Source: Scatomorpha sp040765295
GTDB taxonomy: Bacteria; Bacillota; Clostridia; Oscillospirales; Oscillospiraceae
Reading direction: 5' to 3'
Assembly: GCA_040765295.1 (NCBI GenBank)
Contig: JAXGSB010000001.1
Span: forward strand, 1,054,001-1,118,000
DNA length: 64,000 bases
Below the pieces are notes generated by a model that worked only from the letters and a program-made list of their open reading frames with translations, did not search any database and was not told the origin of the DNA. Made by a program: the position numbers and the translations under genes. Below are positions 33,410-41,633 of the stretch, one piece after another; within the stretch, counting starts at the first letter, position 1, and every line of letters starts with the position of its first letter.

Positions 33410-34315
33410 ATGACAAATAATGAAATTTTGTCTTTATATGAAGACTATTTAAAAAATGTCAAGAAATCGTCTAAAAATACCCTCCTTTCATATATGAGAG
33501 ATTTAAGGCAACTGTCAGAGTACTTAAGCAGCCATCTGGGCAAGACCTTGGTTCGCGCCAGCTCTGAAGATTTGGATGCCTATATTTCATATATGCGTAC
33601 CGGCGGTAAATCCGTTGCCTCGGTTTCACGCGCTATTGCATCTATTAAGAACCTTTTTTTATTTTTACTTAATAAAAATATTGTAAAAACCAACCCGTCG
33701 CTTGAACTTTCGCCCGAAAAAGTCAAGCAGAAGCTCCCGGAAATACTCACTACAGCAGAAGTAGAACTCCTATTAGAACAGCCGGCCTGTGTCAACATGA
33801 AAGGGTATCGAGATAAGGCCGCTTTAGAGCTTTTATATGCGACAGGTATGAGAGTCAGTGAGCTTATAGGTTTGAATGTAAACGATGTGAATCTTGATGC
33901 GTCTTTAGTCAGATGCACAGGGTCTAATAAAGAGAGATTCATCCCTCTTTATCCGGCTGCTGTAAAGGCGCTGAGGGAATACATCGAATTTATAAGACCG
34001 AATATGATTTCAACACCCAATGAAGAAGCGCTTTTTGTAAATGTCAGCGGGTCGCGTATGTCCAGACAGGGCTTTTGGAAGGTTATTAAATCATATCAAA
34101 ATAAAGCCGGCATCAAAAAGGAAATCACTCCGCACACTCTCCGTCATTCTTTTGCCGTTCATCTTTTGGAAAACGGCGCAAACATAGAAGCCATTCAGGA
34201 AATGCTTGGTCACTCCGATGTTTCCTCGACTCAAATATATGCGCAAATTTTGAAAAAAAAGCTTAAAGATGTATATAAAAGCGCTCACCCCAGGGCTGCG
34301 AAAAAACCTCTCTGA
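33410..34315 (+). CDS. Tyrosine recombinase, XerC/XerD type
   Basis: This is a 301-residue site-specific recombinase. The N-terminal SAM-like core-binding domain spans about 1-90. The catalytic residues are all present: R148 (GMRVSEL), K174, H242 and R245 (PHTLRHSF), H268 (LGHSD) and Y277 (TQIYAQ). Numbering is almost that of E. coli XerD, so a housekeeping dimer-resolution role at dif is likely. No integrated element flanks it, which argues against a phage integrase. The ATG at 33410 follows AAGGAGGG. XerC versus XerD identity is not decided. Confidence 0.88.
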   Translation: MTNNEILSLYEDYLKNVKKSSKNTLLSYMRDLRQLSEYLSSHLGKTLVRASSEDLDAYISYMRTGGKSVASVSRAIASIKNLFLFLLNKNIVKTNPSLELSPEKVKQKLPEILTTAEVELLLEQPACVNMKGYRDKAALELLYATGMRVSELIGLNVNDVNLDASLVRCTGSNKERFIPLYPAAVKALREYIEFIRPNMISTPNEEALFVNVSGSRMSRQGFWKVIKSYQNKAGIKKEITPHTLRHSFAVHLLENGANIEAIQEMLGHSDVSSTQIYAQILKKKLKDVYKSAHPRAAKKPL

Positions 34316-34327
34316 GAGAGGTTTTTT
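34301..34327 (+). terminator. Terminator overlapping the recombinase stop codon
   Basis: AAAAAACCTCTC (34301-34312) pairs perfectly with GAGAGGTTTTTT (34316-34327). The three-base loop is the TGA stop codon itself. The last four residues (KKPL) are encoded by the left arm. Confidence 0.9.
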
Positions 34328-34357
34328 CATATGCATTTATGATTAAACTTAGTGGCC

Positions 34358-34386
34358 TTGAATAGAAAATTTCTTTGTGATATCAT
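34358..34386 (+). promoter_or_regulatory. Promoter of the ruvCAB operon
   Basis: TTGAAT (34358-34363), 17-bp spacer, TATCAT (34381-34386). The predicted start (about 34393) is only about 3 nt before the ruvC ATG. Confidence 0.6.
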
Positions 34387-34395
34387 TCTAATCGT

Positions 34396-34929
34396 ATGAA
34401 AAATAAAGATTTTATAAGAATTATAGGTATAGATCCCGGTATCGCTACGCTTGGATTTGGAATAATTGATAAATACCGTGAGAAGGAAAGCTATTTGAAT
34501 TGCGGCGTTATTACTACTTCTGCAGATTTGAGTCTTTCGGATCGATTGATGCAAATATACGAAGACCTGAACCGGCTTATAAAAACTTTCAATCCTGACG
34601 TGGTTGCAATCGAAGAGCTTTTTTTCAACACCAATGCAAAAACAGCAATATCTGTTGCTCAGGGCAGGGGTGTTGCGATTTTAGCTTTCAAGCAGTCGTC
34701 CTTACCTATTTATGAATATACGCCTCTACAGGTTAAACAAGCAGTTGTCGGTTACGGGCGAGCAGATAAAAGACAAATTATGGAAATGGTTAAAAGGCTC
34801 CTTAGCCTGACCGCCTACCCAAAGCCGGACGATGCGGCAGATGCTCTCGCGGTAGCGCTCTGTCATTCAAGAAGCAGCACCTCGTTGCTGCACAAAATCA
34901 AAGGAGAAGGGTCATGTTCCACCATATAG
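34396..34929 (+). CDS. ruvC: Holliday-junction resolvase RuvC
   Basis: This is a 177-residue endonuclease that cuts Holliday junctions with RuvAB. Catalytic acids are D13 (GIDPGIATLG), E73 (AIEELFFN), and D146 and D149 (PDDAADALAVA). The QGRGV and YTPLQVKQAVVGYGRADK segments are standard. No Shine-Dalgarno precedes the ATG, and the promoter lies so close that the mRNA may be leaderless. It overlaps ruvA by 16 nt. Confidence 0.96.
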   Translation: MKNKDFIRIIGIDPGIATLGFGIIDKYREKESYLNCGVITTSADLSLSDRLMQIYEDLNRLIKTFNPDVVAIEELFFNTNAKTAISVAQGRGVAILAFKQSSLPIYEYTPLQVKQAVVGYGRADKRQIMEMVKRLLSLTAYPKPDDAADALAVALCHSRSSTSLLHKIKGEGSCSTI

Positions 34930-35513
34930 AAGGAGTTGTAACTCATATAGGTCCGAATACTGCAGTTATAGACTGCGGAGGTATCGGGTTTGAAATAAAT
35001 GTAAGCAATATTACCCTTGCCGCTATTAATAAGGGTGAAAGAGAAAAGTTATATATATATGATTATGTTAGAGAAGATGTTTTTGATCTTTATGGATTTA
35101 AAACTCCGGAAGAAAAACATCTTTTTCAGCTGCTCTTGGGAATCTCGGGGATAGGTTCTAAAGTTGCGATATCGGTTTTATCTTCAGGAACAAGCTCCAT
35201 GATTATCTCGGCAATTGTCACGGAAGACAGCGCGTTTTTTCAGCAAGCTCCCGGAATCGGGAAAAAAACCGCGCACAGAATTATTTTAGAGCTCAAGGAC
35301 AAAGTAGGCGGAATGATTGAAAGCGCTGCAAGCGATGAGATGATTAACGCAGGGCAGGGAACAGGCGATAACAAGCTGAAAGATGCAAGGGCAGCCCTTG
35401 TGTCTCTTGGCTATACACCGAACGAGATATCTGCCTCTCTGAGAGGGGTGGATACGGCCTCGCTCTCTGTTTCTGATATAGTAAGAGCGGCGCTCAAAAA
35501 AATGTCGCAGTAA
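34914..35513 (+). CDS. ruvA: Holliday-junction branch-migration protein RuvA
   Basis: This 199-residue protein tetramerises on four-way junctions and recruits RuvB. The OB-fold domain opens MFHHIEGVVTHIGPNTAVIDCGG. Helix-hairpin-helix motifs LLGISGIGSKVAISVL and APGIGKKTAHRIILELKDK follow. The C-terminal RuvB-contacting domain ends VRAALKKMSQ. Its start lies inside ruvC with an AAGGAG site (AAAGGAGAAGG). Confidence 0.97.
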   Translation: MFHHIEGVVTHIGPNTAVIDCGGIGFEINVSNITLAAINKGEREKLYIYDYVREDVFDLYGFKTPEEKHLFQLLLGISGIGSKVAISVLSSGTSSMIISAIVTEDSAFFQQAPGIGKKTAHRIILELKDKVGGMIESAASDEMINAGQGTGDNKLKDARAALVSLGYTPNEISASLRGVDTASLSVSDIVRAALKKMSQ

Positions 35514-35527
35514 ATTTGGAGAGATAA

Positions 35528-36568
35528 ATGGGAATTAGTTTTTCGGATGCAAAAGATGAAAGAGTCCTCACAAGCGCAAGCTTTCAAAATGAGGATATGG
35601 CGGAAGTTTCTCTCAGACCCAGACTGATTAATGAATTTATCGGCCAGGAAAAGGCAAAAGAAAATTTGGCTGTTTTCATTAAAGCTGCAAAAAAAAGGGG
35701 CGAACCCTTGGATCACGTGCTTTTACATGGCCCTCCCGGCCTTGGCAAAACCACATTGGCAGCGGTAATAGCAAATGAAATGGGAGTAAACTTAAGAATA
35801 AGTTCAGGGCCGGCTATTGAAAGAGCCGGAGATTTAGCGTCGTTACTTACAAATCTTCGTGAAAACGACATACTTTTTGTAGACGAAATACACAGACTCA
35901 ACAGAGCGGTTGAGGAGGTTCTTTATCCGGCGATGGAAGACTATGCTATAGACATAATTGTTGGCAAAGGGCCGTCAGCTAACTCTATAAGATTAGACTT
36001 GCCTAAGTTTACTCTTATCGGAGCCACAACTCGCTCAGGCCAGCTTTCGGCTCCTCTCAGGGATCGATTTGGAGTATCTTTGAGACTCGAGCTATATGAT
36101 GTTGCTGAACTTAAGGAAATAGTAAAGAGAAGCGCGTCGATTTTGAATATAGGAATAGAGGAAGAAGGAGCCCACGAAATAGCCTCTAGGTCAAGAGGTA
36201 CCCCGAGAATTGCAAACAGAATGTTGAGAAGAGTTCGGGACTTCGCAGAGGTGGAAGGTACAGGAATAATAACTAAAGAAATTGCAGACCACGCCCTGTA
36301 TAAGCTGGAGGTTGACAAAGAAGGCCTGGATTCTTTAGATAGAAGAATGTTAAGCAGCATTATAGAGTTTTATAATGGCGGACCTGTAGGTCTTGAGACA
36401 CTTGCCGCTACTATAAATGAGGAAACAGTCACGCTTGAGGATGTTTATGAACCGTTTCTGTTGCAGCAGGGCTTTTTGATAAGAACACCCAGAGGCAGAT
36501 GTGTAACAAAAAAGACATATGAGCATCTGGGGATAGAGTATCTTGTTCAGGAGGAGCTTGAACTTTAG
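35528..36568 (+). CDS. ruvB: Holliday-junction helicase RuvB
   Basis: This is a 346-residue AAA+ motor for branch migration. It has Walker A GPPGLGKTT, Walker B FVDEIHR, sensor 1 GATTRSG, the arginine finger region RDRFG, and the C-terminal winged helix with QQGFLIRTPRGR. It completes the ruvCAB operon. queA/tgt, often adjacent elsewhere, are absent. Confidence 0.98.
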   Translation: MGISFSDAKDERVLTSASFQNEDMAEVSLRPRLINEFIGQEKAKENLAVFIKAAKKRGEPLDHVLLHGPPGLGKTTLAAVIANEMGVNLRISSGPAIERAGDLASLLTNLRENDILFVDEIHRLNRAVEEVLYPAMEDYAIDIIVGKGPSANSIRLDLPKFTLIGATTRSGQLSAPLRDRFGVSLRLELYDVAELKEIVKRSASILNIGIEEEGAHEIASRSRGTPRIANRMLRRVRDFAEVEGTGIITKEIADHALYKLEVDKEGLDSLDRRMLSSIIEFYNGGPVGLETLAATINEETVTLEDVYEPFLLQQGFLIRTPRGRCVTKKTYEHLGIEYLVQEELEL

Positions 36569-36606
36569 CACGATAAAATAATGATTGGCTAAATCTTTTA
36601 TAGCAC

Positions 36607-36634
36607 TTGACATTGAAATTTTTACATATATAAT
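36607..36634 (+). promoter_or_regulatory. Consensus promoter upstream of the zinc-ribbon gene
   Basis: TTGACA (36607-36612), 16-bp spacer, TATAAT (36629-36634): both hexamers are perfect consensus, the best in the window. Expected start is about 36641. Confidence 0.88.
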
Positions 36635-36640
36635 TAATGT

Positions 36641-36875
36641 ACTTTAATATTTTATGAAAGTATTTTTGTGGAATATATCCTCTCTACTGATCAAAGCGCC
36701 GGATGTCGACTCTGCATTGAGACAAAGCACTTCGCAGGCAGGAGTTATGAAGAGTTTTATTCCCGCAGCTGCCGAGCGATTTCTTTAGTTATGCAGCGAC
36801 TTATTTTAGCGAAATCAGTGAAATTCTGATCGCATATAGCCTGAGGGCAAGATTTAAAAAAAGAGAGGGCACAAG
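36641..36875 (+). promoter_or_regulatory. Long (235-nt) leader of the zinc-ribbon gene, possible regulatory RNA
   Basis: The stretch between the consensus promoter and the zinc-ribbon ATG is more GC-rich and less A/T-monotonous than usual spacer. One hairpin is clear: ATCAG...CTGAT flanked by GCG/CGC near 36817-36838. GCTGC and GCAGC segments can form a second. I do not recognise a known riboswitch or 6S-like family. It could be a leader or a separate small RNA. Confidence 0.4.
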
Positions 36876-37166
36876 ATGTACGAAGACAAGGTAATAGTCT
36901 GTAAAGAATGCGGAGAAGAGTTCGTCTTTTCTGCCGGTGAGCAGGAGTTTTATGCGGAGCGTGGTTTCCAGAACGAGCCTCAGCGCTGCAAGAGTTGCAG
37001 AAATGCACGTAAGATTGCCGCTCGCGGCCCCCGCCAGATGTATGAAGCAGTATGTGCGGAGTGTGGAGCAGTAGCAAAGGTTCCTTTTGAGCCTAAGACA
37101 GACCGTCCTGTTTATTGCAGCGATTGCTTTGCAAAAATTAGGGAAAAAGAAGCAGCTGCTGAGTAA
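36876..37166 (+). CDS. Small double zinc-ribbon protein
   Basis: This is a 96-residue protein with four CxxC pairs: CKECG and CKSCR in the first half, CAECG and CSDCF in the second. The first half (YEDKVIVCKECGEEFVFS ... FQNEPQRCKSCRNARK) matches a widespread small zinc-ribbon family often labelled 'probable zinc-ribbon domain'. It probably binds zinc and perhaps RNA or a protein partner; no function is known. It is expressed from a perfect consensus promoter, suggesting abundance. AGAGAGGG serves as ribosome site. Confidence 0.82.
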   Translation: MYEDKVIVCKECGEEFVFSAGEQEFYAERGFQNEPQRCKSCRNARKIAARGPRQMYEAVCAECGAVAKVPFEPKTDRPVYCSDCFAKIREKEAAAE

Positions 37167-37176
37167 TTTTTAAAAT

Positions 37177-37203
37177 AAAACGATTGGGAACTCCAATCGT
37201 TTT
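37177..37203 (+). terminator. Terminator after the zinc-ribbon gene
   Basis: AAAACGATTGG (37177-37187) pairs with CCAATCGTTTT (37193-37203), followed by more T residues. Confidence 0.9.
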
Positions 37204-37237
37204 TTTAAAAGATAAAATCTTGAGGAGGTTAATTATA

Positions 37238-37444
37238 ATGTTTGTAGTATCAAGAGGTACTATGATTTCCGAAATTTTGGAGCGCGCTCCGGAAGCTATG
37301 CCTTTTTTTCAAGCAATAGGAATGCACTGTATGGGCTGTGCTATGGCAAGCGCTGAGACGGTGGAACAGGCATGCTATGCCCATGAAGTTGACCCGGACG
37401 AATTTATTGATGGTCTAAATTGCTTCTTGACAGAGCAAAAGTAA
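37238..37444 (+). CDS. DUF1858 / hybrid-cluster-associated redox disulfide protein
   Basis: This is a 68-residue DUF1858 protein. It has the redox-type motif HCMGCAMASAETVEQAC: a CxxC pair plus a distal cysteine. Family members accompany hybrid cluster proteins or other anaerobic redox enzymes, but none is encoded nearby. The ATG at 37238, 9 nt after GAGGAGG, is preferred over a longer frame that would run through the preceding terminator. Confidence 0.85.
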   Translation: MFVVSRGTMISEILERAPEAMPFFQAIGMHCMGCAMASAETVEQACYAHEVDPDEFIDGLNCFLTEQK

Positions 37445-37510
37445 GACATTTAAACATTGTATGAAAGAAAAGCTTGCTAAGACTTGTTTTTTAGCTGGCT
37501 GCTGCTTTAA

Positions 37511-38134
37511 ATGAAAGAAATAAAACTGTCGCCAAGACTAATGGCTATAGTGTCTTTGTGTTCCGAATCAGAGTGTTATGCCGACATCGGAACTGATCAC
37601 GCATTCATACCGATTTATCTGGCTCAAAAAAACTTAAATTCAAAAATTTACGCATCCGACCTGAGAAAAGGCCCAATTGAAATAGCAAAGGCAAATGCGC
37701 AAAGCTACGGGCTGTCTGAACGCATAGATTTTTTTTGTGCAGATGGATTGGATTTTCCCAACGCCAACTTGGCGAAAACAATTATAATCGCCGGCATGGG
37801 CGGTGAAACAATAATTAAAATACTCGACGATGCAGCTTGGTGCAGAGAAGTTCCGGAAATCATTATTCAGCCTCAAAGTAAAATCCAAGAGCTCTTAGAA
37901 TATATGCTTGAAAAGGGCTTCTCTATCTTAGATGCCAAGCTTGCTGCTGAAAAAGAAAGAATATATCTGATTATTAAGTTCAGTGGGGTTAAAAGCCCAG
38001 GCAAGGTTAAGGATCTTGATGAAATTCTCCGTGATAATTCGGATCCGCTTTTGGGAAAGTGGCACGCCTTACGGAAAAATAAAGCAGAAAAAATAAGCAA
38101 TGCACAGAAAATGACAAAGAGCTTTAATGTTTGA
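37511..38134 (+). CDS. trmK: tRNA (adenine(22)-N1)-methyltransferase TrmK
   Basis: This is a 207-residue class I methyltransferase. It has the S-adenosylmethionine motif ADIGTDHAFIPIYL, DLRKGPIEIAKANAQ after the second strand, and the family signature IAGMGGETIIKIL. TrmK methylates A22 of tRNAs in Gram-positive bacteria. As in many Firmicutes it is followed by the NIF3-family gene. The C-terminal coiled-coil region is somewhat shorter than in Bacillus. The ribosome site is weak. Confidence 0.92.
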   Translation: MKEIKLSPRLMAIVSLCSESECYADIGTDHAFIPIYLAQKNLNSKIYASDLRKGPIEIAKANAQSYGLSERIDFFCADGLDFPNANLAKTIIIAGMGGETIIKILDDAAWCREVPEIIIQPQSKIQELLEYMLEKGFSILDAKLAAEKERIYLIIKFSGVKSPGKVKDLDEILRDNSDPLLGKWHALRKNKAEKISNAQKMTKSFNV

Positions 38135-38179
38135 TGCAATAATTTAAATTCTGAAAACAGAGCTGGAAGGAGAGTGTAA

Positions 38180-38953
38180 ATGAGCAAAGTTTCAGATGTA
38201 CTTAATTTTCTTACAGAGTTTGCACCAATCGAAAAGGCCCTCGATTTTGATAATGTGGGCCTTCTCTTGGGAAAAAGCAATAAGATATGCAATAGGATTA
38301 TTTTGACTTTGGATATCAGCTCGGATGTGATTGCAGAGGCTGCTGATAAGAAAGCGGACCTGATTATTTCACATCACCCGATTATTTTTAATCCGATAAA
38401 AAGATTTACATATGATGAGCCGGAAAGCAAAAATATTATAGACCTTATTAAAAATGAAATATCCGTAATCTCAATGCACACAAATCTAGATGCGGCGGAA
38501 GAGGGTGTCAATAAGACTTTGGCACATAAGCTTGGTATGAATCCGGAAGTCCCTCTGAACATTGAGACAAATATCGGGATTGTCGGAAGCTATCCCAAGT
38601 GCAGGTTAGAAGATTTTTTGAAAAAAGTCAGCATGCAATTGGGCTGTGAAGCTTTGAGGTATCATAAATCACAAGAATATGTCGAAAGGCTTGCAATCTG
38701 CGGAGGAGCCGGGGGAGACGAGCTTTTGCTTGCAAAAAATCTCGACTGCGACACCTATCTTACTTCAGATATTAAGCATCATGTGTGGATTAAGGCCAAA
38801 GAGCTGAAAATCAACCTTATAGATGCCGGGCATTTTGAAACTGAAAACCCGGTAACTTTTGTTCTTGAGAAGAAGCTTAAAGAGGAGTTTTCGGATATTG
38901 ATATTTTTGTTGCACATAGCAACGTGAGCCCGTATTCGTACTTTATAAAATAA
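38180..38953 (+). CDS. NIF3/YqfO family dinuclear metal-binding protein
   Basis: This is a 257-residue DUF34/NIF3 protein. Metal ligands are visible in ISHHPIIF, SMHTNLDAAEEGVN and the C-terminal DAGHFETE. It lacks the PII-like insertion found in Bacillus YqfO (about 370 residues), so it is the short form. Proposed roles include GTP cyclohydrolase-like or metal-insertion activity; none is certain. It is paired with trmK in conserved order. Confidence 0.9.
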   Translation: MSKVSDVLNFLTEFAPIEKALDFDNVGLLLGKSNKICNRIILTLDISSDVIAEAADKKADLIISHHPIIFNPIKRFTYDEPESKNIIDLIKNEISVISMHTNLDAAEEGVNKTLAHKLGMNPEVPLNIETNIGIVGSYPKCRLEDFLKKVSMQLGCEALRYHKSQEYVERLAICGGAGGDELLLAKNLDCDTYLTSDIKHHVWIKAKELKINLIDAGHFETENPVTFVLEKKLKEEFSDIDIFVAHSNVSPYSYFIK

Positions 38954-39002
38954 TTAATTAGTAATTTTACATAAAACTTGCAGACCGCCACAGAAATTAT
39001 CC

Positions 39003-39031
39003 TTGATAATATATCAAAACTAAATTATAAT
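39003..39031 (+). promoter_or_regulatory. Promoter of the SPFH-lipoprotein-TPM cluster
   Basis: TTGATA (39003-39008), 17-bp spacer, TATAAT (39026-39031). The start falls about 32 nt before the SPFH gene ATG. AAAAAGGAG is the ribosome site. Confidence 0.75.
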
Positions 39032-39069
39032 TATTACAAAAGCAAATTACAAAAAAAGGAGATTATATT

Positions 39070-40371
39070 ATGGGACTTATTAAAGCCGCATTAGGAGCAG
39101 CCGGAGGTGTATTGGCCGATCAGTGGAAAGAATATTTCTATTGTGAGTCACTTCCGGCAAATATTTTAGTCAGAAAAGGAGAGAAGCGTGATTCGCGCAG
39201 AAGCTCCAACAAAAAAGGTGAAGACAACATCATTTCAAACGGCTCGGTAGTTGCTGTTGCCGATGGCCAGTGCATGATTATAGTCGAGCAGGGACAGGTT
39301 GTTGATATATGTGCCGAGCCTGGTGAGTTTGTTTATGACACATCAACGGAGCCGTCGCTTTTTACAGGGGATCTCTCAGAGTCGATCGGAGAGGTCTTTG
39401 CCAATATCGGCAAGCGATTTACCTTTGGAGGACAGGCGCCAAAGGATCAGCGAGTGTATTATTTCAACACGAAAGAGCTTGTAGGAAATAAGTATGGAAC
39501 ACCTTCTCCTGTACCCTTCAGGGTGGTAGACAATAACATAGGTCTCGATGTGGACATAGCTATTCGCTGCTTTGGAGAATACAGCTACAGAATTTGTGAT
39601 CCGATACTCTTCTATACAAATGTCTGCGGAAACGTGGACTATGAGTATGACAGAGAACAGATTGACGGACAGCTGAAAACAGAGCTGCTCACAGCCCTCC
39701 AGCCAGCCTTTGCGAGAATTTCCGATATGGGAATTCGCTATTCTTCGCTGCCCGGACACACGATGGAACTGGCCGATGCGCTAAATCAGGTTCTTTCCAA
39801 AAAGTGGAGAGATTTAAGAGGCGTTGAAATTGTATCATTTGGCGTTTCCAGTGTTAAGGCTTCCGAGGAAGACGAGCAGATGATTAAGGAGCTGCAGCGC
39901 AACGCAACGTTCAGAAATCCCAACATGGCGGCTGCGCATATGGTTGGAGCGCAGGCTGCAGCAATGCAGGATGCGGCCAAAAATACGGCAGCCGGTCCGG
40001 CAATGGCTTTCATGGGCATGAACATGGCTCAAGGAGCCGGCGGTGTGAATGCGGAAAGCCTGTTTAGAATGGGTACAGAGCAGCAACAGCAACAGCAGCA
40101 GAGCCAACAAAAACCTGCAGATGCCTGGATTTGTCCTGAATGCAATACAGAATCCGGCGGAAAATTCTGCCACAACTGCGGGGCCAAAAAGCCTGAACCT
40201 CAGCCGGCCGCCGTCGGTTGGGCGTGCCCTCAGTGCGGCACTGTTTCTGAAGGTAAATTCTGCCCTCAGTGCGGTACAAAGAGGCCCGAGACGCCCGAAA
40301 ATTGGAAATGCTCATGCGGCGCTGAGAATACAGGTAAATTCTGCGCAGAGTGCGGTGAGAAAAGACCTTAA
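39070..40371 (+). CDS. SPFH-domain protein with three C-terminal zinc ribbons (YdjI-like)
   Basis: This is a 433-residue protein. Residues 1-290 form a band-7/SPFH-type module of the 'virion core protein' group (IKAALGAAGGVLADQWKEYF; VRKGEKR). A glutamine-rich linker (EQQQQQQQSQQ) follows, then three zinc ribbons at the C-terminus (CPECNTESGGKFCHNCG, CPQCGTVSEGKFCPQCG, CSCGAENTGKFCAECG). Bacillus YdjI, which links the PspA stress protein to the membrane, has the same type of module. No pspA-like gene is present here. The order with the Zn-ribbon membrane protein and TPM protein supports the same kind of complex. Confidence 0.87.
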   Translation: MGLIKAALGAAGGVLADQWKEYFYCESLPANILVRKGEKRDSRRSSNKKGEDNIISNGSVVAVADGQCMIIVEQGQVVDICAEPGEFVYDTSTEPSLFTGDLSESIGEVFANIGKRFTFGGQAPKDQRVYYFNTKELVGNKYGTPSPVPFRVVDNNIGLDVDIAIRCFGEYSYRICDPILFYTNVCGNVDYEYDREQIDGQLKTELLTALQPAFARISDMGIRYSSLPGHTMELADALNQVLSKKWRDLRGVEIVSFGVSSVKASEEDEQMIKELQRNATFRNPNMAAAHMVGAQAAAMQDAAKNTAAGPAMAFMGMNMAQGAGGVNAESLFRMGTEQQQQQQQSQQKPADAWICPECNTESGGKFCHNCGAKKPEPQPAAVGWACPQCGTVSEGKFCPQCGTKRPETPENWKCSCGAENTGKFCAECGEKRP

Positions 40372-40404
40372 CCATATATATAATAAGCTAAAGGAGTTTG
40401 AACA

Positions 40405-41568
40405 ATGAAGAGGCAAAAACTTATAATTTTCCTTTTAGTCTTTGTTTTCTTGTTGTCAGCGATGTCGGCCTGTCAAAAGGAAGAAAGTAAAACCAATTTC
40501 AAAGAGCATTGGGAAGGAAGCTATTACGGCTTCTGGCTGTTCGACAGAGAGACAATGACAGGCGTATTTGAAGACTTGGATGCCAACTGGTATGACTGCT
40601 GCGCGCTTATCAAGTTTAATGCTAATGACACGGCGGATTTGACAATTTGGGATGAAGACATGCCTTTTTCCGATCCGATTTCGGAGGTAAAGCTTAAATT
40701 TGAGGAGAATCCTGAAAGCGAATCCGGCACGGCTGTAAGCGTCGACGGCTATTTCTTTGACGATATAATCGAAGAGGGCCAGTGGAGATTGAATTTTGAG
40801 TTAATAAATGATATCAAACAACTGCTCTTTGATGACCATCACAGCTCTAAGGACCTTGAGATGGATTATCAGGTCTTGTTGAGACCTTGGGGCGTACGCT
40901 GGACAGACTATGAAGAACAGCATCCTGAAGATTTGCCCTATTATTATGATGACTGGTACCTACCTCTGCTGGAGAAAGGTGTTAAAGAGGCGCCGGAAAA
41001 TATCGCTGAGGTTGAGGAAGAAATCAAAACTGATATCAGTAAAACCAATTTCAAAGAGCATTGGGAAGGAAGCTATTACGGCTTCTGGCTGTTCGACCAA
41101 GATACAGTGAAAGGCGTATTTGAAGATTTGTCTGCCAACTGGTATGATTGCTGTGCGCTTATCAAGTTTAATGCTGATGACACGGCAGATTTAACTATTT
41201 GGGATGAAGATATGCCTTTTTCGGACCCGATTTCTGAGGTAAAACTCAGATTTGAGGATAATCCGGCAGACGAATTCGGCACGGCTGTAAGCGTCGACGG
41301 CTATTTCTTTGACGATATAATCGAAGAGGGCCAGTGGAGATTGAATTTTGAGTTAATAAATGATATCAAGCAACTGCTCTTTAATGACCATCACAGCTCT
41401 AAGGACCTTGAGATGGATTATGAGGTCTTGTTGAGACCTTGGGGCGTACGTTGGACAGACTATGAAGAACAGTATCCGGAAGAATTACCCTATTATTATG
41501 ATGACTGGTACTTACCTCTGCTGGAGAAAGGTGTTAAAGAGGCGCCGGAAGCTATTGGTGAGGAATAA
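40405..41568 (+). CDS. Lipoprotein with two near-identical 171-residue repeats
   Basis: This is a 387-residue lipoprotein. The signal ends in the lipobox SAMSAC, so the protein should be membrane-anchored outside the cell. The mature part is almost entirely two copies of one module (KTNFKEHWEGSYYGFWLFD at each start; WRLNFELINDIKQLLF in the middle; WGVRWTDYEEQ near each end), separated by a short acidic linker (EVEEEIKTDI). The module is rich in acidic and aromatic residues and is not recognised. It lies between the SPFH and Zn-ribbon genes, replacing nothing known in the Bacillus ydjGHI order. Confidence 0.85.
   Translation: MKRQKLIIFLLVFVFLLSAMSACQKEESKTNFKEHWEGSYYGFWLFDRETMTGVFEDLDANWYDCCALIKFNANDTADLTIWDEDMPFSDPISEVKLKFEENPESESGTAVSVDGYFFDDIIEEGQWRLNFELINDIKQLLFDDHHSSKDLEMDYQVLLRPWGVRWTDYEEQHPEDLPYYYDDWYLPLLEKGVKEAPENIAEVEEEIKTDISKTNFKEHWEGSYYGFWLFDQDTVKGVFEDLSANWYDCCALIKFNADDTADLTIWDEDMPFSDPISEVKLRFEDNPADEFGTAVSVDGYFFDDIIEEGQWRLNFELINDIKQLLFNDHHSSKDLEMDYEVLLRPWGVRWTDYEEQYPEELPYYYDDWYLPLLEKGVKEAPEAIGEE
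40486..41550 (+). repeat. 513-bp direct duplication inside the lipoprotein gene
   Basis: Copy 1 spans 40486-40998 and copy 2 spans 41038-41550, offset by exactly 552 bp. Long stretches are identical at the DNA level, including synonymous sites, for example around 40738-40830 and 41290-41382. This points to recent duplication or ongoing conversion. Confidence 0.93.
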
Positions 41569-41633
41569 ACCTTAAGTTTAAGCGGCTCTAGATTATTAGA
41601 GCCGCCTTTTTAGAAAGGAGAGTTATTTTTTAT

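Noticed and set aside
33410..34315. Phage or island integrase
   Set aside because: Residue numbering matches housekeeping XerD almost exactly; the next genes are ruvCAB and no attachment-site duplication or phage gene is seen.
40486..41550. CRISPR array or transposon duplication
   Set aside because: The repeats are two long in-frame coding copies without spacers, inverted ends or transposase.
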